A stretch of DNA of 64,000 nt, taken from assembly GCA_017642425.1 (NCBI GenBank), contig JAGCPB010000039.1:37720-101719 (forward strand), given 5' to 3'. The stretch's first letter is position 1. Each line of letters opens with the position of its first letter. This DNA comes from Bacteroidaceae bacterium. GTDB taxonomy: Bacteria > Bacteroidota > Bacteroidia > Bacteroidales > Bacteroidaceae. Made by a program: the position numbers and the translations under genes. Below, piece by piece: positions 42,632-52,501 of this stretch. The notes below the pieces were generated by a model, which saw only the letters and a list, made by a program, of their open reading frames with translations, was not told the DNA's origin and did not search any database.

Positions 42632-44395
42632 TCAATGTGCCTGTTCTATCTTCTCATCTTCCCTATAAGCCGGATTCTGCTTAAGATAACCCTGGCTCTT
42701 GTCTATCTCATCCTTATGGAATGGGAAATACATGGCCCACGGGTTCTTGAGCTTGATCTTTACGGCACTCAGTGTAGCTGAGTCATATTTCTTCTCTACG
42801 AATGAGAGCAGACGCTCCTGGTTGCCGTCACGACGGGCCATACGTACCAGATCATACCAACGCTTGCCCTCAAACATAAGCTCACGCCTGCGCTCCTTGA
42901 ATAGCAGAGTCTCCAGGTCAGCCACGGTTGTATTGGGAGAATACTTGATCAGCTGAGTGAGAGTGGTTGGAGTGATCTTGTCATTATCAGCTACAATTGA
43001 ACGGCTGTTGACGGCGTCAATCAGTTCAAACGCCTTATCCTTATAATCCTTAAGGATTGCTACGGTTGACAGACTGTCCTCGCCTGCGGGAGCCAAAGCC
43101 TTGGCCTTCATGATGTAAGCCTCTGCCTCAAACAGCAGCACCTCTGTGTAGCGGTAAATTATCCAGTTGGCCTGGACCTGATTGCGGAAAGAGCCCGAAG
43201 AGAACTTGACGGTACCTTCAGATATCAACATACGCACCTGGTCATAGGCATACTTGGAGATGGCGTAAGCCGATCCACGCTCCTTAAGGTCTGTATAGTA
43301 ACGGGTATCCTGAGGCTGTTCAAAGACAGTGTTGCCCTTAACAGTGCTGAAACCGCTGCCAATCAGGTCAAATGCCTTGATCCTGCCTACGTTATTTGAA
43401 TTGTTGTTCTGATAATAGTCACCTACAAACGGATTCTTTACATCATTGTTGTAGGGGAACTCAAACAGGGACTCGAATGAAGCACCGGTACCGAAAATCT
43501 CATTATATGAGTTACCGGGGATATCATCGGGAGCATCAGAGATAAGGGGATAGCCATTGTACAGAGCTATCGTGCAGTTCTTACCCTGCTTGCTTCTGAG
43601 TTTCTCATACTCCTGCTTCTTGATCTTGGTAACCTCTTCACAGACTTTTATGCACTTGTCATAATCATCTGCACGGCCACGCCACAGATACATATCGGCC
43701 AGCATGGCACAGATGGTACCCTTGGTGATACGGCCTGTGTTGGCGTCATCGGTAGAATACTTGGTAACAGCATAACAGGTCTTGAAGTTATGTTCTATAT
43801 CCACTATGATCTCAAGATCCCTGATAAGTGAATCCAGAATGTTCTCGAATGAGCTCTGGCGTACAAAGAATTTCATATGACCGCCCTCATCGTCAATTGA
43901 AGGATCAATTACATACGGGACATCACGGAAACTGCGTATCAGATACCAGTAGCAGAGGCAGCGGATGGCAATAGCCTCAGACTCATGGGCAAGAAGCTCG
44001 TCAATGAGGTAATTGGGGTCTTTGTCAGCCACCTGAGGAGCAAAATACAACACCGTATTGGCGCGGTTGATGACATCATAGAACTTACTGTACTTGCAGT
44101 ATTCATTGGTATAAAGCAGGTTCTCACGGGAGATCTGCTTGATATCATCCGAAGCGTTGTTACCCTCAACGATATTGTCGGAACGCATCTCACCCCAAAC
44201 AGACATACGGATAAGGCAATCCGATGACTCCAGGGCGCTGTAAGCACCCAAGAGTACGCTCTCCACGTCAGACTTGTCTGTCCAGAAGTTCTCCAAGACA
44301 ATGTCGTTCAAAGGATCCAGGGTAAGGAAATCATTGCACGATGTGAATGAGCTCCCCAACAAGGCAACTATAAGTAATGACTTGATATTTTTCAT
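42632..44395 (-). CDS. SusD/RagB family outer-membrane lipoprotein (pair A)
   Basis: A 587-residue lipoprotein; signal peptide ends SSFTSC (Cys20) then NDFLTLDPLNDI, the usual SusD start. Helical pairs such as RCLCYWYLIRSFRDVPYVIDPS, and the C-terminal SPNTTVADLETLLFKERRRELMFEGKRWYDLVRMARRDGN, the RagB/SusD signature, are unmistakable. It should cap the SusC A transporter, whose gene ends 20 bp upstream. The FAS1 gene follows after only 7 bp, suggesting coordinated production of SusD and FAS1 proteins. Confidence 0.95.
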   Translation of the reverse strand: MKNIKSLLIVALLGSSFTSCNDFLTLDPLNDIVLENFWTDKSDVESVLLGAYSALESSDCLIRMSVWGEMRSDNIVEGNNASDDIKQISRENLLYTNEYCKYSKFYDVINRANTVLYFAPQVADKDPNYLIDELLAHESEAIAIRCLCYWYLIRSFRDVPYVIDPSIDDEGGHMKFFVRQSSFENILDSLIRDLEIIVDIEHNFKTCYAVTKYSTDDANTGRITKGTICAMLADMYLWRGRADDYDKCIKVCEEVTKIKKQEYEKLRSKQGKNCTIALYNGYPLISDAPDDIPGNSYNEIFGTGASFESLFEFPYNNDVKNPFVGDYYQNNNSNNVGRIKAFDLIGSGFSTVKGNTVFEQPQDTRYYTDLKERGSAYAISKYAYDQVRMLISEGTVKFSSGSFRNQVQANWIIYRYTEVLLFEAEAYIMKAKALAPAGEDSLSTVAILKDYKDKAFELIDAVNSRSIVADNDKITPTTLTQLIKYSPNTTVADLETLLFKERRRELMFEGKRWYDLVRMARRDGNQERLLSFVEKKYDSATLSAVKIKLKNPWAMYFPFHKDEIDKSQGYLKQNPAYREDEKIEQAH

Positions 44396-44415
44396 ATTAT
44401 CCTTGATCTTTAGAA

Positions 44416-47400
44416 TTAGAAATTCACGTTGACACCGAATGTGATTCTGCGGGAACGCGGTGTTCGGCTGTTATCCTGTGCCACCTGGCCACGGCCGGAG
44501 CTGACCTCGGGATCCAGACCTGTATACTTGGTCCAGGTTGCAAGGTTGTTCAGGTTGAAGTTGAAGCTTACGCCACTCAGGTGGATCTTCTTGGTGAATT
44601 TGGGATCAAGAGAATAGCTGAGTGATGTTGATGTCCAACGCAAGAATGATCCGTCCTCAACGTAACGGTCTGAACCCAGGTCATTGTAACCCCAGTCATA
44701 AAGGGTGCGCGGAACCTCGGTCACGTCACCCTCAACACGCCAGCGCCAGTTGATGGCTGCCATCACGTTACGGAGCTGACGGGGAGCCTCGGCGTTCAGA
44801 CGGGACATGTTCACGATCCTGTTACCCCAACGGAAGTTGAAGTTGTTGCTCCAAGAGAGACGTCCCCATGACATACGCAGGCTGAAACCACCGTTGATCT
44901 TAGGCAGAGAACTACCCAGATAGACTATATCAAGCTCGTTGATGTTACCGTCATGGTTGATATCCTCATAGATAACGTCACCACCTACAAACTCATAAGG
45001 AGTTGAAAGTGTTCCGTAACCGAACATCATGGGCTTGGTCTTACCCTTTGAGTTGAGGATTACATTACCGTCGGCATCCTTGACAACAGGAGCATTGGGG
45101 CCGCTTACGCCGGGAACCTCCACCTCACTGTAATCACTGTACTGATAGATTCCTTTCCACTTGAAACCGTAGATTGAACCGTATGAGTTCTTGAGTGCCA
45201 CATATGACAGATACTTGGTGTGAGGACTGTTCATATCAAAGTCCTGCTGCCATGTCTTAAGGATAACCTCATTCATCTCAAGTACCTGGTTGGTGTTGTC
45301 ACCAAAGTTGATGTTACCGCCCATACTGAAATCCTTACCCATGATCTTGGTTGAGTAGATACGGTTGGCTGATACGCTCAGATCCCAACCCTCATTCATC
45401 ATCTTACCGTCATTGACAGCGCTAAGAGATGTGAATCCGGATGATGACGGGATAGGATAGCTGCTGTTGATCAGCTTGTCATTGGTGGTATGATAGAAGT
45501 TGATGTTGGCATTCAGTTTATCCTTGAACAATCCCAGGTTGAGACCGAAGTTCCACTGGGTTGACTCCTCCCACTGGAAATCGCTCAAACGGATGTTGGC
45601 GGGATAAATTGTGGTTACGCCCATGTAAGAGCTGCCGGATGAATAACGGCTGCGGAACATATCGTCACCGCCCGGAGCGTTACCGGTGAATCCCCAACTC
45701 ATGTTGAAACCGGCCATGGTAAGCAGGCCGCTCTCGCGAACACGGTCAAACCACTTCTCGTCAGAGATGTTCCAACGGGCTGATGCTGCCGGGAATGTAC
45801 CCCACTTCTTGGCGTTACCGGTACGGGTGGTACCATCTGAACGGGTAGTGAAGGTAACCGAATACTTACTCTTGTATGAGTAGTGAACCTGTGTTGTTAC
45901 ACCCACGCTGCGGCTGCGGCTGGCTCCGGTGCTCATGCCTGTTATACGGCCGGGAAGTCCCGGTGACTTGAACGGGCCTGAGGGAAGTCCTGCAACACCT
46001 GTACTCATGTTCTTGCCGTTGCTGTTGTTTACAGTAAGACGTGCCATAGCCATCACGCTGTGGTTACGGTTCTTAAGATGCGGCTGGAACGTAAGTGAAT
46101 GCTGGGTATTGATTGATGAGTTCTTGCTTGAATTGGTTGATGTTGAGTTAGCGTTGGTGTCTGTCCAACCGTCACGTGACAGTGTCTGCGGAGTGTAGTT
46201 CTCACTGCTGTTGTTTGACACGCCGAATGTAACCTGACCCTCATAGGTAAGACGGGTCTGGTTGTTCTCCAGTCCAAGCAGGTTATATGTAAGACGGAAG
46301 TCAGGGTTCACATTCAGGCTTATGCTGTAGCTCTCCTTCTGTTCTGCGGTAAGGAGCGGGTTTTCCTGTCTTGGAAGAAGGTCTGATGAACTTGAAGGCA
46401 TAAGGTAGTACTCTCCAGTTGACTTACCTGTTTCAGGGTCCTCATAGTAGATGGCCAGGTTAGGCATCATCTCCTGGGCGCTGCTTACAGCGGTGCTACC
46501 GCTACGGCGGTTATTTGAATAAGACATGGAGAAGTTTGTGGACACCTTGATACGCTCGGATACAAAGTAGTCAAAGTTTACACGTGTGGTGAAACGGTTC
46601 ATCTTCTGGCCTATTACGGTACCGGTCTCATCGTCAAAACCGGCCGAAATACGGAAGTTGGCCTTGTCACCACCACCTGATACTGAGAGGTTATGTGACT
46701 GTGAGATACCTACGGTCTTTACAGCCTCAACCCAGTCTGTGTTGTCATTCCACATCTCATAGTCAGGCTTGGTTGTCACGTAGTTGATCTCCCAGATATC
46801 ATTGGTGCGGGCATCATCCAGATGCGGGTTAAAGAGAGACTCCTTAACGAACATGGTGTACTGGTCACCGTTAAGGTACTTGTAACCCAGAGGCTGGAAG
46901 TTGGCGTTCAGACGGTATGAATAGTTCACACGGGTCTGACCGCGCTGACCGCGCTTGGTCTTGATTTCCATAACACCGTTAGCACCGCGCATACCCCAGA
47001 TGGCCGTTGCGGCGGCATCCTTAAGGAATGAGATTGATGCTATATCCGACGGGTTGATACTCAGCAGCTCAGCCAGACGGTCCTGCTCGTTCTGAGCCTC
47101 CAGACCTGCGGCAAGATAGTTGTTAAGACCATCTGCAAACTGGTTCTTGGTGTTGTCATCAATTGACAGTATGTTACCGTCAATTACAATCAGCGGGTTA
47201 CCGTCACCGGTAAGGGTTGACTGACCACGCAGACGCATTGTTGAACGTGAACCCAGGTCACCGGAGTCAAACACGATGTCAAGACCTGCCACCTGACCCT
47301 GAAGGGCCTCATCGACGGTGGTTATACCCAGACTCTCAAAGTCTGACATATCAATAGTCTGAACCACACTCGAAGCCTCACGCAGAGGAATGGGAAGACC

Positions 47401-47769
47401 TGATGTCTCCTGAACACGGTCAGCGGTGATCTCAACTGTAGGAAGCTCACCCTGCTCCTTCATAGTTATCTCAAAATAGGTCTTGTTGATGGGGATATCA
47501 ACAGTCTCATATCCCACGTATGTGACCTGAAGACGGTCATTGGGATTGACCAGACGGAAAGAGAAGTTACCCTCCATATCAGTTATGGCGTGAGCCACGA
47601 TACGGTCAGCTGCGTCCCTCTCGGTCACGTTCACCATCATCATCGGGCCTTCGGTATCTTCAATGACACCACTGATGACATCGCCGGCCTTCTGTGCCTG
47701 TAGCAAACCGGGCAGAATGGCCAGTACCATGGCCAAAGCCCCTTTAAATAATCTGTTAGTATATTTCAT
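44416..47769 (-). CDS. SusC/RagA family TonB-dependent transporter (pair A)
   Basis: A 1117-residue outer-membrane transporter; signal peptide ends PGLLQAQ. It begins with a CarboxypepD_reg-like domain (SGVIEDTEGPMMMVNVTERDAADRIVAHAITDMEGNFSFRLV) in which the usual 'G.pl.G..V' is replaced by GPMMMVNV. The plug includes TIDMSDFESLGITTVDEALQGQVAGLDIV, NPLIVIDGNILS, and DIASISFLKDAAATAIWGMRGANGVMEIKTKRG. The barrel follows and ends RRITFGVNVNF. Paired with the SusD encoded 20 bp downstream. It lies directly after the largest FAS1 gene (18-bp gap). Sequence divergence from SusC B indicates a different ligand or oligomer length. Confidence 0.95.
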   Translation of the reverse strand: MKYTNRLFKGALAMVLAILPGLLQAQKAGDVISGVIEDTEGPMMMVNVTERDAADRIVAHAITDMEGNFSFRLVNPNDRLQVTYVGYETVDIPINKTYFEITMKEQGELPTVEITADRVQETSGLPIPLREASSVVQTIDMSDFESLGITTVDEALQGQVAGLDIVFDSGDLGSRSTMRLRGQSTLTGDGNPLIVIDGNILSIDDNTKNQFADGLNNYLAAGLEAQNEQDRLAELLSINPSDIASISFLKDAAATAIWGMRGANGVMEIKTKRGQRGQTRVNYSYRLNANFQPLGYKYLNGDQYTMFVKESLFNPHLDDARTNDIWEINYVTTKPDYEMWNDNTDWVEAVKTVGISQSHNLSVSGGGDKANFRISAGFDDETGTVIGQKMNRFTTRVNFDYFVSERIKVSTNFSMSYSNNRRSGSTAVSSAQEMMPNLAIYYEDPETGKSTGEYYLMPSSSSDLLPRQENPLLTAEQKESYSISLNVNPDFRLTYNLLGLENNQTRLTYEGQVTFGVSNNSSENYTPQTLSRDGWTDTNANSTSTNSSKNSSINTQHSLTFQPHLKNRNHSVMAMARLTVNNSNGKNMSTGVAGLPSGPFKSPGLPGRITGMSTGASRSRSVGVTTQVHYSYKSKYSVTFTTRSDGTTRTGNAKKWGTFPAASARWNISDEKWFDRVRESGLLTMAGFNMSWGFTGNAPGGDDMFRSRYSSGSSYMGVTTIYPANIRLSDFQWEESTQWNFGLNLGLFKDKLNANINFYHTTNDKLINSSYPIPSSSGFTSLSAVNDGKMMNEGWDLSVSANRIYSTKIMGKDFSMGGNINFGDNTNQVLEMNEVILKTWQQDFDMNSPHTKYLSYVALKNSYGSIYGFKWKGIYQYSDYSEVEVPGVSGPNAPVVKDADGNVILNSKGKTKPMMFGYGTLSTPYEFVGGDVIYEDINHDGNINELDIVYLGSSLPKINGGFSLRMSWGRLSWSNNFNFRWGNRIVNMSRLNAEAPRQLRNVMAAINWRWRVEGDVTEVPRTLYDWGYNDLGSDRYVEDGSFLRWTSTSLSYSLDPKFTKKIHLSGVSFNFNLNNLATWTKYTGLDPEVSSGRGQVAQDNSRTPRSRRITFGVNVNF

Positions 47770-47787
47770 TTTCTATATGTTTGCTGA

Positions 47788-50700
47788 TTAGAAAATCATG
47801 TCACCGTTACACAGCGGCTCATCAATCAGATGAACTACCGCATAAGAGGATGTCTCAATCTGGAAGTTGTCATAAGTACCTTCACTCAAAGAACCTCCGT
47901 CACTGATTGGCTTGACCTCATACTCACGGCACATTATATTATAATAAGGCTTGCCTGTGTCTGTGCCATCAACAGTGATCTTCTGGACAGTACGTGTATG
48001 ACCGTTCTTGTCATTGATCGTAATGTCATTACCACCCTTGACGGTCAGTTTCACGAACTGCTGGTTTGCATTCATGAATGCGGTCTCGTATTCTGCCACA
48101 GTGGCGGGGTTACCGGAGTCATCAACGCCTGCATTGAAATCGGCGCCAACATATACAGAGTTATCCTGGATATGATACTTTACAAAGTTCTGGAGCTGTG
48201 CCAGCTTCTTGCTTGTAAAGGTGGTTGCAAATGTCTTCTTGGAGACAGCCGTGTTGGCGGCAGCAGTATCAGGCGTACCGAACAGGCGTACAGACAGTGC
48301 TATGAGAGAATCCCTGTACATGAGGTTCACTATGCTGTCCTTCTTCTCAGGATCACCGGTATATTCATCCTCCAGGTCATAATAAAGCATCTCATACTCA
48401 GTGTCTAATGCACTAAGTTCATCCTGAAGCATGAGTTTCTTGCTTGCCAGAAGCGCGTCAACGCCCTCGTTCTTGGGAATATATACAGTGTAGTGGTATG
48501 TATTGAACGTGGATACGCAGAATTTTGAACCAATCTCATTGGTGTTGGACTTCTCGGCAAAAATACCGGAGTTCTTCATCAGCTTGAAGAATGATGAGAA
48601 CTCGGGATATGTAACTGTATCAGAAACTATGTCATATACAGACTTTCTGGAAGGCAGCAACGGGCGGTCCAGTATATAGGTCCTACCGTTACCGGGAGTT
48701 GAAGAGGTTCTGGACAGGTCAACACGCTGGATAACCTTGACAGGTCTCTGTATCTCATCGGGCTGACCTACGTTCTCTATCTGCCAGCCACCCTGGACAT
48801 CCATAGTCTTGACATTGTCAGAAGCACCGGTGTTCTTGAACCTTACGGTTCCGCGGCCCTTTGTCCTGAAGTATGAGTAACCGTTAGGATCAGCGGTCTG
48901 GGCCTCTTCTACATCACCTATTATAATATGGTAATCCATGATGTCAAGCAGACGGTTGCGGATGAACTTGGTCTCACTGTTTTCATTACCGTCTGATGCC
49001 ACATCAGGAACAAGTTGTATTCCGGTCTCAACGAATGTTCCGTCAGTCTCATCATAGTCATAGACATCTGCCAGAACCTTGTCCTCATCCTTGGAGTTCT
49101 TTCCAAAGCTGAATGCCAATGCCTTGATTGAACCTTCACCCTGTTTCTGGAGATAGAATGAAGCGGGATCAATCCATACCATCTTGTTCTCAAACGGGCT
49201 GCCGGGAACGGTATCGATCTGAGGAACAAAGAAGCTGTATGTTGCCACCATTGAGTTCAGGTATGCCTTATAAGCCAGCTGCTCGTCAACTCGGATGGCC
49301 CAGTCTATGATCTTGAGTTTCTCATTGACCAGAACAGGATATGATACAGACTTGTAAGCGGTGGGAACATAAATCATGTTGGTGAAGTATACGGCACCGT
49401 TACAGCACATGACCACATCATCAATGGTTGCCTCGGCCTCAGCCTGTGTCATTGTCTCAAAGAACGGATCCTGGGCGTCATTAAGCACGCTTGTGAACTT
49501 GCTGGGAACCGAACTTACAAGTGAAGACTGCATGTTGTTGTTGATGAGCTCCAGGATAACGCTCATGGGAATACCGCCCATATCCTCTATGACCTCTTCT
49601 TTGGTAAGGTCATTGCGGTCCAGCCATTCAGGCTTGCCGTATCTGGAACGGAGACGTGAACCTACAGAAGTAGGATCAAGCCACCAGTCCATTATGGCTT
49701 CATCCAGAGGAACGAACATAAGACCCATGTCTTTCTGGAGAGCCACGTCAGTATTGTTGGATACTGTTGATGAGATGAAACCGTTCCATCCCGGATCAAA
49801 CTTGAGAAGGTTGTCTGTAGGAAGCAGTTTGTCAAGATTGGTTTTTTGGCTCTCTGGCTCTCTCTGGGTACCTATTCTGGAACGCTTGGACAGATATTTC
49901 TTTACGAATACTGAGTCCAGGTTTTCTGTCATTGCCTGATCCAAGGCTCCGCCCTGCGGGTAAGCATGCTTGGAATCTATCAGGAAACGTACGTTGACAT
50001 CCCTGCTCTCTTTCTCCAGACCTGAATAATAAGGTACAGAGAAACGCTCCAGTATTGAGCTGTATATTTGTGAATTGGGGTTAGATGCAATGTATTCGGC
50101 CATGTTGGGCAGAAGATAGACCACATCTGACATCACGTGCAGGAAACCGTTGAAGCACTTCTTGTTGGGCCATGCTATGGTAACACCGTTCACACTGGCG
50201 TCACCTTCTACCCATGCTTTTCTGGGCTGGCCGGCAGGGGTATAATCACCTACACGGAACAGGAACTGATAGTCCTGACTGGTTATCCTGTTCATCTGGA
50301 GGAACTTTGTAACAAAGAAGATGATAGGTTTGTTGGTTCCGTCCTGAAGCAATACTATACCCTTATCACCCTTGTTGCGCAGACGGTCCCAGTAAACATT
50401 GTTCTTGGGGAAATCCTTCTGCAGTACAACCGGGATAGTGTCAAGCACCTCTGATGCTGATACCCTACGCATACAGCTGCCAAGCAGAGGAGGTGACTGC
50501 TCACCGCCGGGGCTACTGGAAAGCATGGCTACCTGATAGACGTTGTTAAGCATGGAGCCGTTCAGAATCATTGTCTTCTGGGCCTTGCTCAACTGGTCGT
50601 AACTGGTTACCGGATTACCGTTGCCGTCAGTGAACGGGCAGTTCCTGAAGAAACGTGCAAAAGCGCTGTCATCAGCCACAAACAGGGTCTTACTGCCGGT

Positions 50701-50955
50701 CTTGGCCAGGATGTTTACCTGATCCAGATCCTCAATCAGTCTGACGAAGGTCTTGAAAGAGTACTCCTGGCCGGTGCTGTCATTCTTGAAGCCCTCCTTA
50801 AGAGTCTCATAGATACTTGTTCCAAGCCATTCGGGGAATCTCTTGTCAAGGTCAAAGTCGGGTCGGCATGATGATATGCCAAACACGGTGGCCAGGAATA
50901 CAAGAACTACTCCAAACAACCCGGAACGGTTTGTAAGAGATTTGAAACTTTTCAT
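47788..50955 (-). CDS. Very large multi-FAS1 lipoprotein
   Basis: A 1055-residue lipoprotein; signal peptide ends GISSC (Cys30) and is followed by RPDFDLDKRFPEWLGTSIYETL. At least three FAS1-like segments can be traced: SFKTFVRLIEDLDQVNILAKTGSKTLFVADDSAFARFF (about 65-105), GFLHVMSDVVYLLPNMAEYI with a middle unit, and PEFSSFFKLMKNSGIFAEK...YHYTVYIPKNEGVDALL near 790, the latter closed by NFVKYHIQDNSVYVG and ASSYAVVHLID. It is about twice the usual length for Bacteroidales fasciclin lipoproteins. It lies between GH43 (42-bp gap) and SusC A. Binding or scaffolding on the surface is inferred. Confidence 0.82.
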   Translation of the reverse strand: MKSFKSLTNRSGLFGVVLVFLATVFGISSCRPDFDLDKRFPEWLGTSIYETLKEGFKNDSTGQEYSFKTFVRLIEDLDQVNILAKTGSKTLFVADDSAFARFFRNCPFTDGNGNPVTSYDQLSKAQKTMILNGSMLNNVYQVAMLSSSPGGEQSPPLLGSCMRRVSASEVLDTIPVVLQKDFPKNNVYWDRLRNKGDKGIVLLQDGTNKPIIFFVTKFLQMNRITSQDYQFLFRVGDYTPAGQPRKAWVEGDASVNGVTIAWPNKKCFNGFLHVMSDVVYLLPNMAEYIASNPNSQIYSSILERFSVPYYSGLEKESRDVNVRFLIDSKHAYPQGGALDQAMTENLDSVFVKKYLSKRSRIGTQREPESQKTNLDKLLPTDNLLKFDPGWNGFISSTVSNNTDVALQKDMGLMFVPLDEAIMDWWLDPTSVGSRLRSRYGKPEWLDRNDLTKEEVIEDMGGIPMSVILELINNNMQSSLVSSVPSKFTSVLNDAQDPFFETMTQAEAEATIDDVVMCCNGAVYFTNMIYVPTAYKSVSYPVLVNEKLKIIDWAIRVDEQLAYKAYLNSMVATYSFFVPQIDTVPGSPFENKMVWIDPASFYLQKQGEGSIKALAFSFGKNSKDEDKVLADVYDYDETDGTFVETGIQLVPDVASDGNENSETKFIRNRLLDIMDYHIIIGDVEEAQTADPNGYSYFRTKGRGTVRFKNTGASDNVKTMDVQGGWQIENVGQPDEIQRPVKVIQRVDLSRTSSTPGNGRTYILDRPLLPSRKSVYDIVSDTVTYPEFSSFFKLMKNSGIFAEKSNTNEIGSKFCVSTFNTYHYTVYIPKNEGVDALLASKKLMLQDELSALDTEYEMLYYDLEDEYTGDPEKKDSIVNLMYRDSLIALSVRLFGTPDTAAANTAVSKKTFATTFTSKKLAQLQNFVKYHIQDNSVYVGADFNAGVDDSGNPATVAEYETAFMNANQQFVKLTVKGGNDITINDKNGHTRTVQKITVDGTDTGKPYYNIMCREYEVKPISDGGSLSEGTYDNFQIETSSYAVVHLIDEPLCNGDMIF

Positions 50956-50997
50956 TATAACGTTTGTTTAAATATTATACGTAGTGAAAATTATACC

Positions 50998-52026
50998 TTA
51001 ATCAATGCCCTGGATGGTCTTGATGTGGCCCTGGGCATCATATTCCAGTTCACATACCTTGAGACTGCGAAGCCATGACTTGCCGCCCGAAGGTACGCTG
51101 TCATGGTGGAACAGATACCACTTGCCCTTGTACTCAATGATGGAATGATGGGTTGTCCAGCCTACTACGGGAGTAAGGATCACGCCCTGATAGGTGAATG
51201 GACCATAGGGGTTGTCACCGGTGGCATAGCACAGGAAATGGCTGTCACCGGTGGAATATGAGAAATAGTATTTACCGTTGTACTTGTGCATCCATGAAGC
51301 CTCGAAGAAACGGTGGGGGTCATCAGCCTTAAGGGGATTGCCCTTCTCATCAACTACAAGAATTGGACGCGGAGCCTCGGCAAAATTCAGTCCGTCCTTG
51401 GTAAGGCGCACGCAACGGCTGGGCAGTGCATCCTCCTTTCCTTCCGGCAGATACGGAGTCTCCAGATGGATGTTGTCCTTATAGCGCTGAAGCTGTCCGC
51501 CCCACAGACCGCCGAAATATACGTAAACCTCACCGTCAGCATCATCGCGGAAAGCGCACATGTCAATGCTGTAACTGCCGGCTACGGGTGCGGGATTGGG
51601 GATGAACGGACCTTCAGGACGCTGAGCTATGGCTGTACCCCAATGGAACACGTCGTTGCGGTCCTTCATTGGGAAATACATGATGTAACGCTTTACTTTC
51701 TTGCTGTAACCCATCCCCTGGGCCTGTTCCTCAGCATTGGTGGGAACCTCGATCTCATACTCCTGGACATCGCAGTCCCAAAGCTGACGGCCGGCCCATG
51801 GAATATCCTCAAGGCCTATAACCTTACCGTGGTCAACCACCTCACCGTTCATGATGTCATCGGTGGAAAGGACATGATAATCTTTCATGACGTACTGGTC
51901 ACCGTTGTCGTTCTCGACATTCTCGCATTCCCAGTCATGAGAAGGATAGATGTAAACCCTGCCGTTGAAAACATGTACAGACGGGTCTGCCATGTAATCG
52001 GCCGGAAAAAGATAACGCTTCTTCAT
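50998..52026 (-). CDS. Cytoplasmic GH43 glycosidase, first gene of the SusCD/FAS1 operon
   Basis: A 342-residue single-domain GH43 enzyme with no signal peptide, so it should work in the cytoplasm on imported oligosaccharides. Active-site residues: base Asp14 (YMADPSVHVFNGRVYIYPSHD), Asp155 (YSIDMCAFRDDADG), acid Glu242 (FFEASWMHKYNGKYYFSYS); WTTHHSIIEYKGKWYLFHHD supplies the conserved histidine. The layout matches GH43 subfamily 1-type beta-xylosidases/alpha-L-arabinofuranosidases. Being first in the transcript, it links import by the two SusCD systems to intracellular cleavage. Candidate promoters lie at 52073-52080 and 52337-52344. Confidence 0.92.
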   Translation of the reverse strand: MKKRYLFPADYMADPSVHVFNGRVYIYPSHDWECENVENDNGDQYVMKDYHVLSTDDIMNGEVVDHGKVIGLEDIPWAGRQLWDCDVQEYEIEVPTNAEEQAQGMGYSKKVKRYIMYFPMKDRNDVFHWGTAIAQRPEGPFIPNPAPVAGSYSIDMCAFRDDADGEVYVYFGGLWGGQLQRYKDNIHLETPYLPEGKEDALPSRCVRLTKDGLNFAEAPRPILVVDEKGNPLKADDPHRFFEASWMHKYNGKYYFSYSTGDSHFLCYATGDNPYGPFTYQGVILTPVVGWTTHHSIIEYKGKWYLFHHDSVPSGGKSWLRSLKVCELEYDAQGHIKTIQGID

Positions 52027-52212
52027 AAGTTTGTTGGTTATATTTTATATTATTAAAAATTCAGTTAGCGGCCAAAGTTAACTATTTTTTGGCTTTCGAA
52101 ATAGTTTTGCAGTATTTTTTTTAAAAAAAGAGCAAAAAAAATGCCCCGCATGCCCTTTTTGGCTTTTAATAGCCTTTCCAAATGTTAAAATCCGCAAGGA
52201 TAGCCGGAGGCA

Positions 52213-52249
52213 GAAAAAGGGACCACTTCATTTTGCAGTCCCCTTTTTC
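52213..52249 (-). terminator. Hairpin in the operon leader (possible attenuator)
   Basis: On the minus strand GAAAAAGGGGAC pairs with GTCCCTTTTTC (one bulged G) around a 14-nt loop; the U-run is inside the 3' arm. It lies downstream of the distal -7 box and about 190 bp before the GH43 start, so it could stop transcripts from the distal promoter. Confidence 0.45.
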
Positions 52250-52501
52250 AAGTCCTTGTCCACATCTTCACAGACCGGATTCCGGACATCACGAAAGTCA
52301 ATTACTAACCAAATATGTGCATGAAAACTTACGCAGCAAAGATAATGACCGTTTCCGGTAAAGAATAAGCACTGCGTGTCATTGACATTAAGAATTGTTC
52401 CAACACCGCAAAACAGGGGTGTTTCCGTATGTCAAAATGTTTCAAAAAAATAAATATTTGTTTCATGAATCGGGGCTATATATTGTCCTGGAGGGATTTG
52501 A

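Noticed and set aside
51313-52056. 247-residue plus-strand frame
   Set aside because: Antisense to the first GH43 of the operon; a shadow frame.
22065-52318. AACCAAAyATATG/AACCAAATATGT similarities at 22065, 29250 and 52307
   Set aside because: The orientation relative to the genes differs between sites and the sequence is A/T-rich; it was judged too weak for a regulatory motif. Only the exact GTCCTAAACCAA pair was kept.
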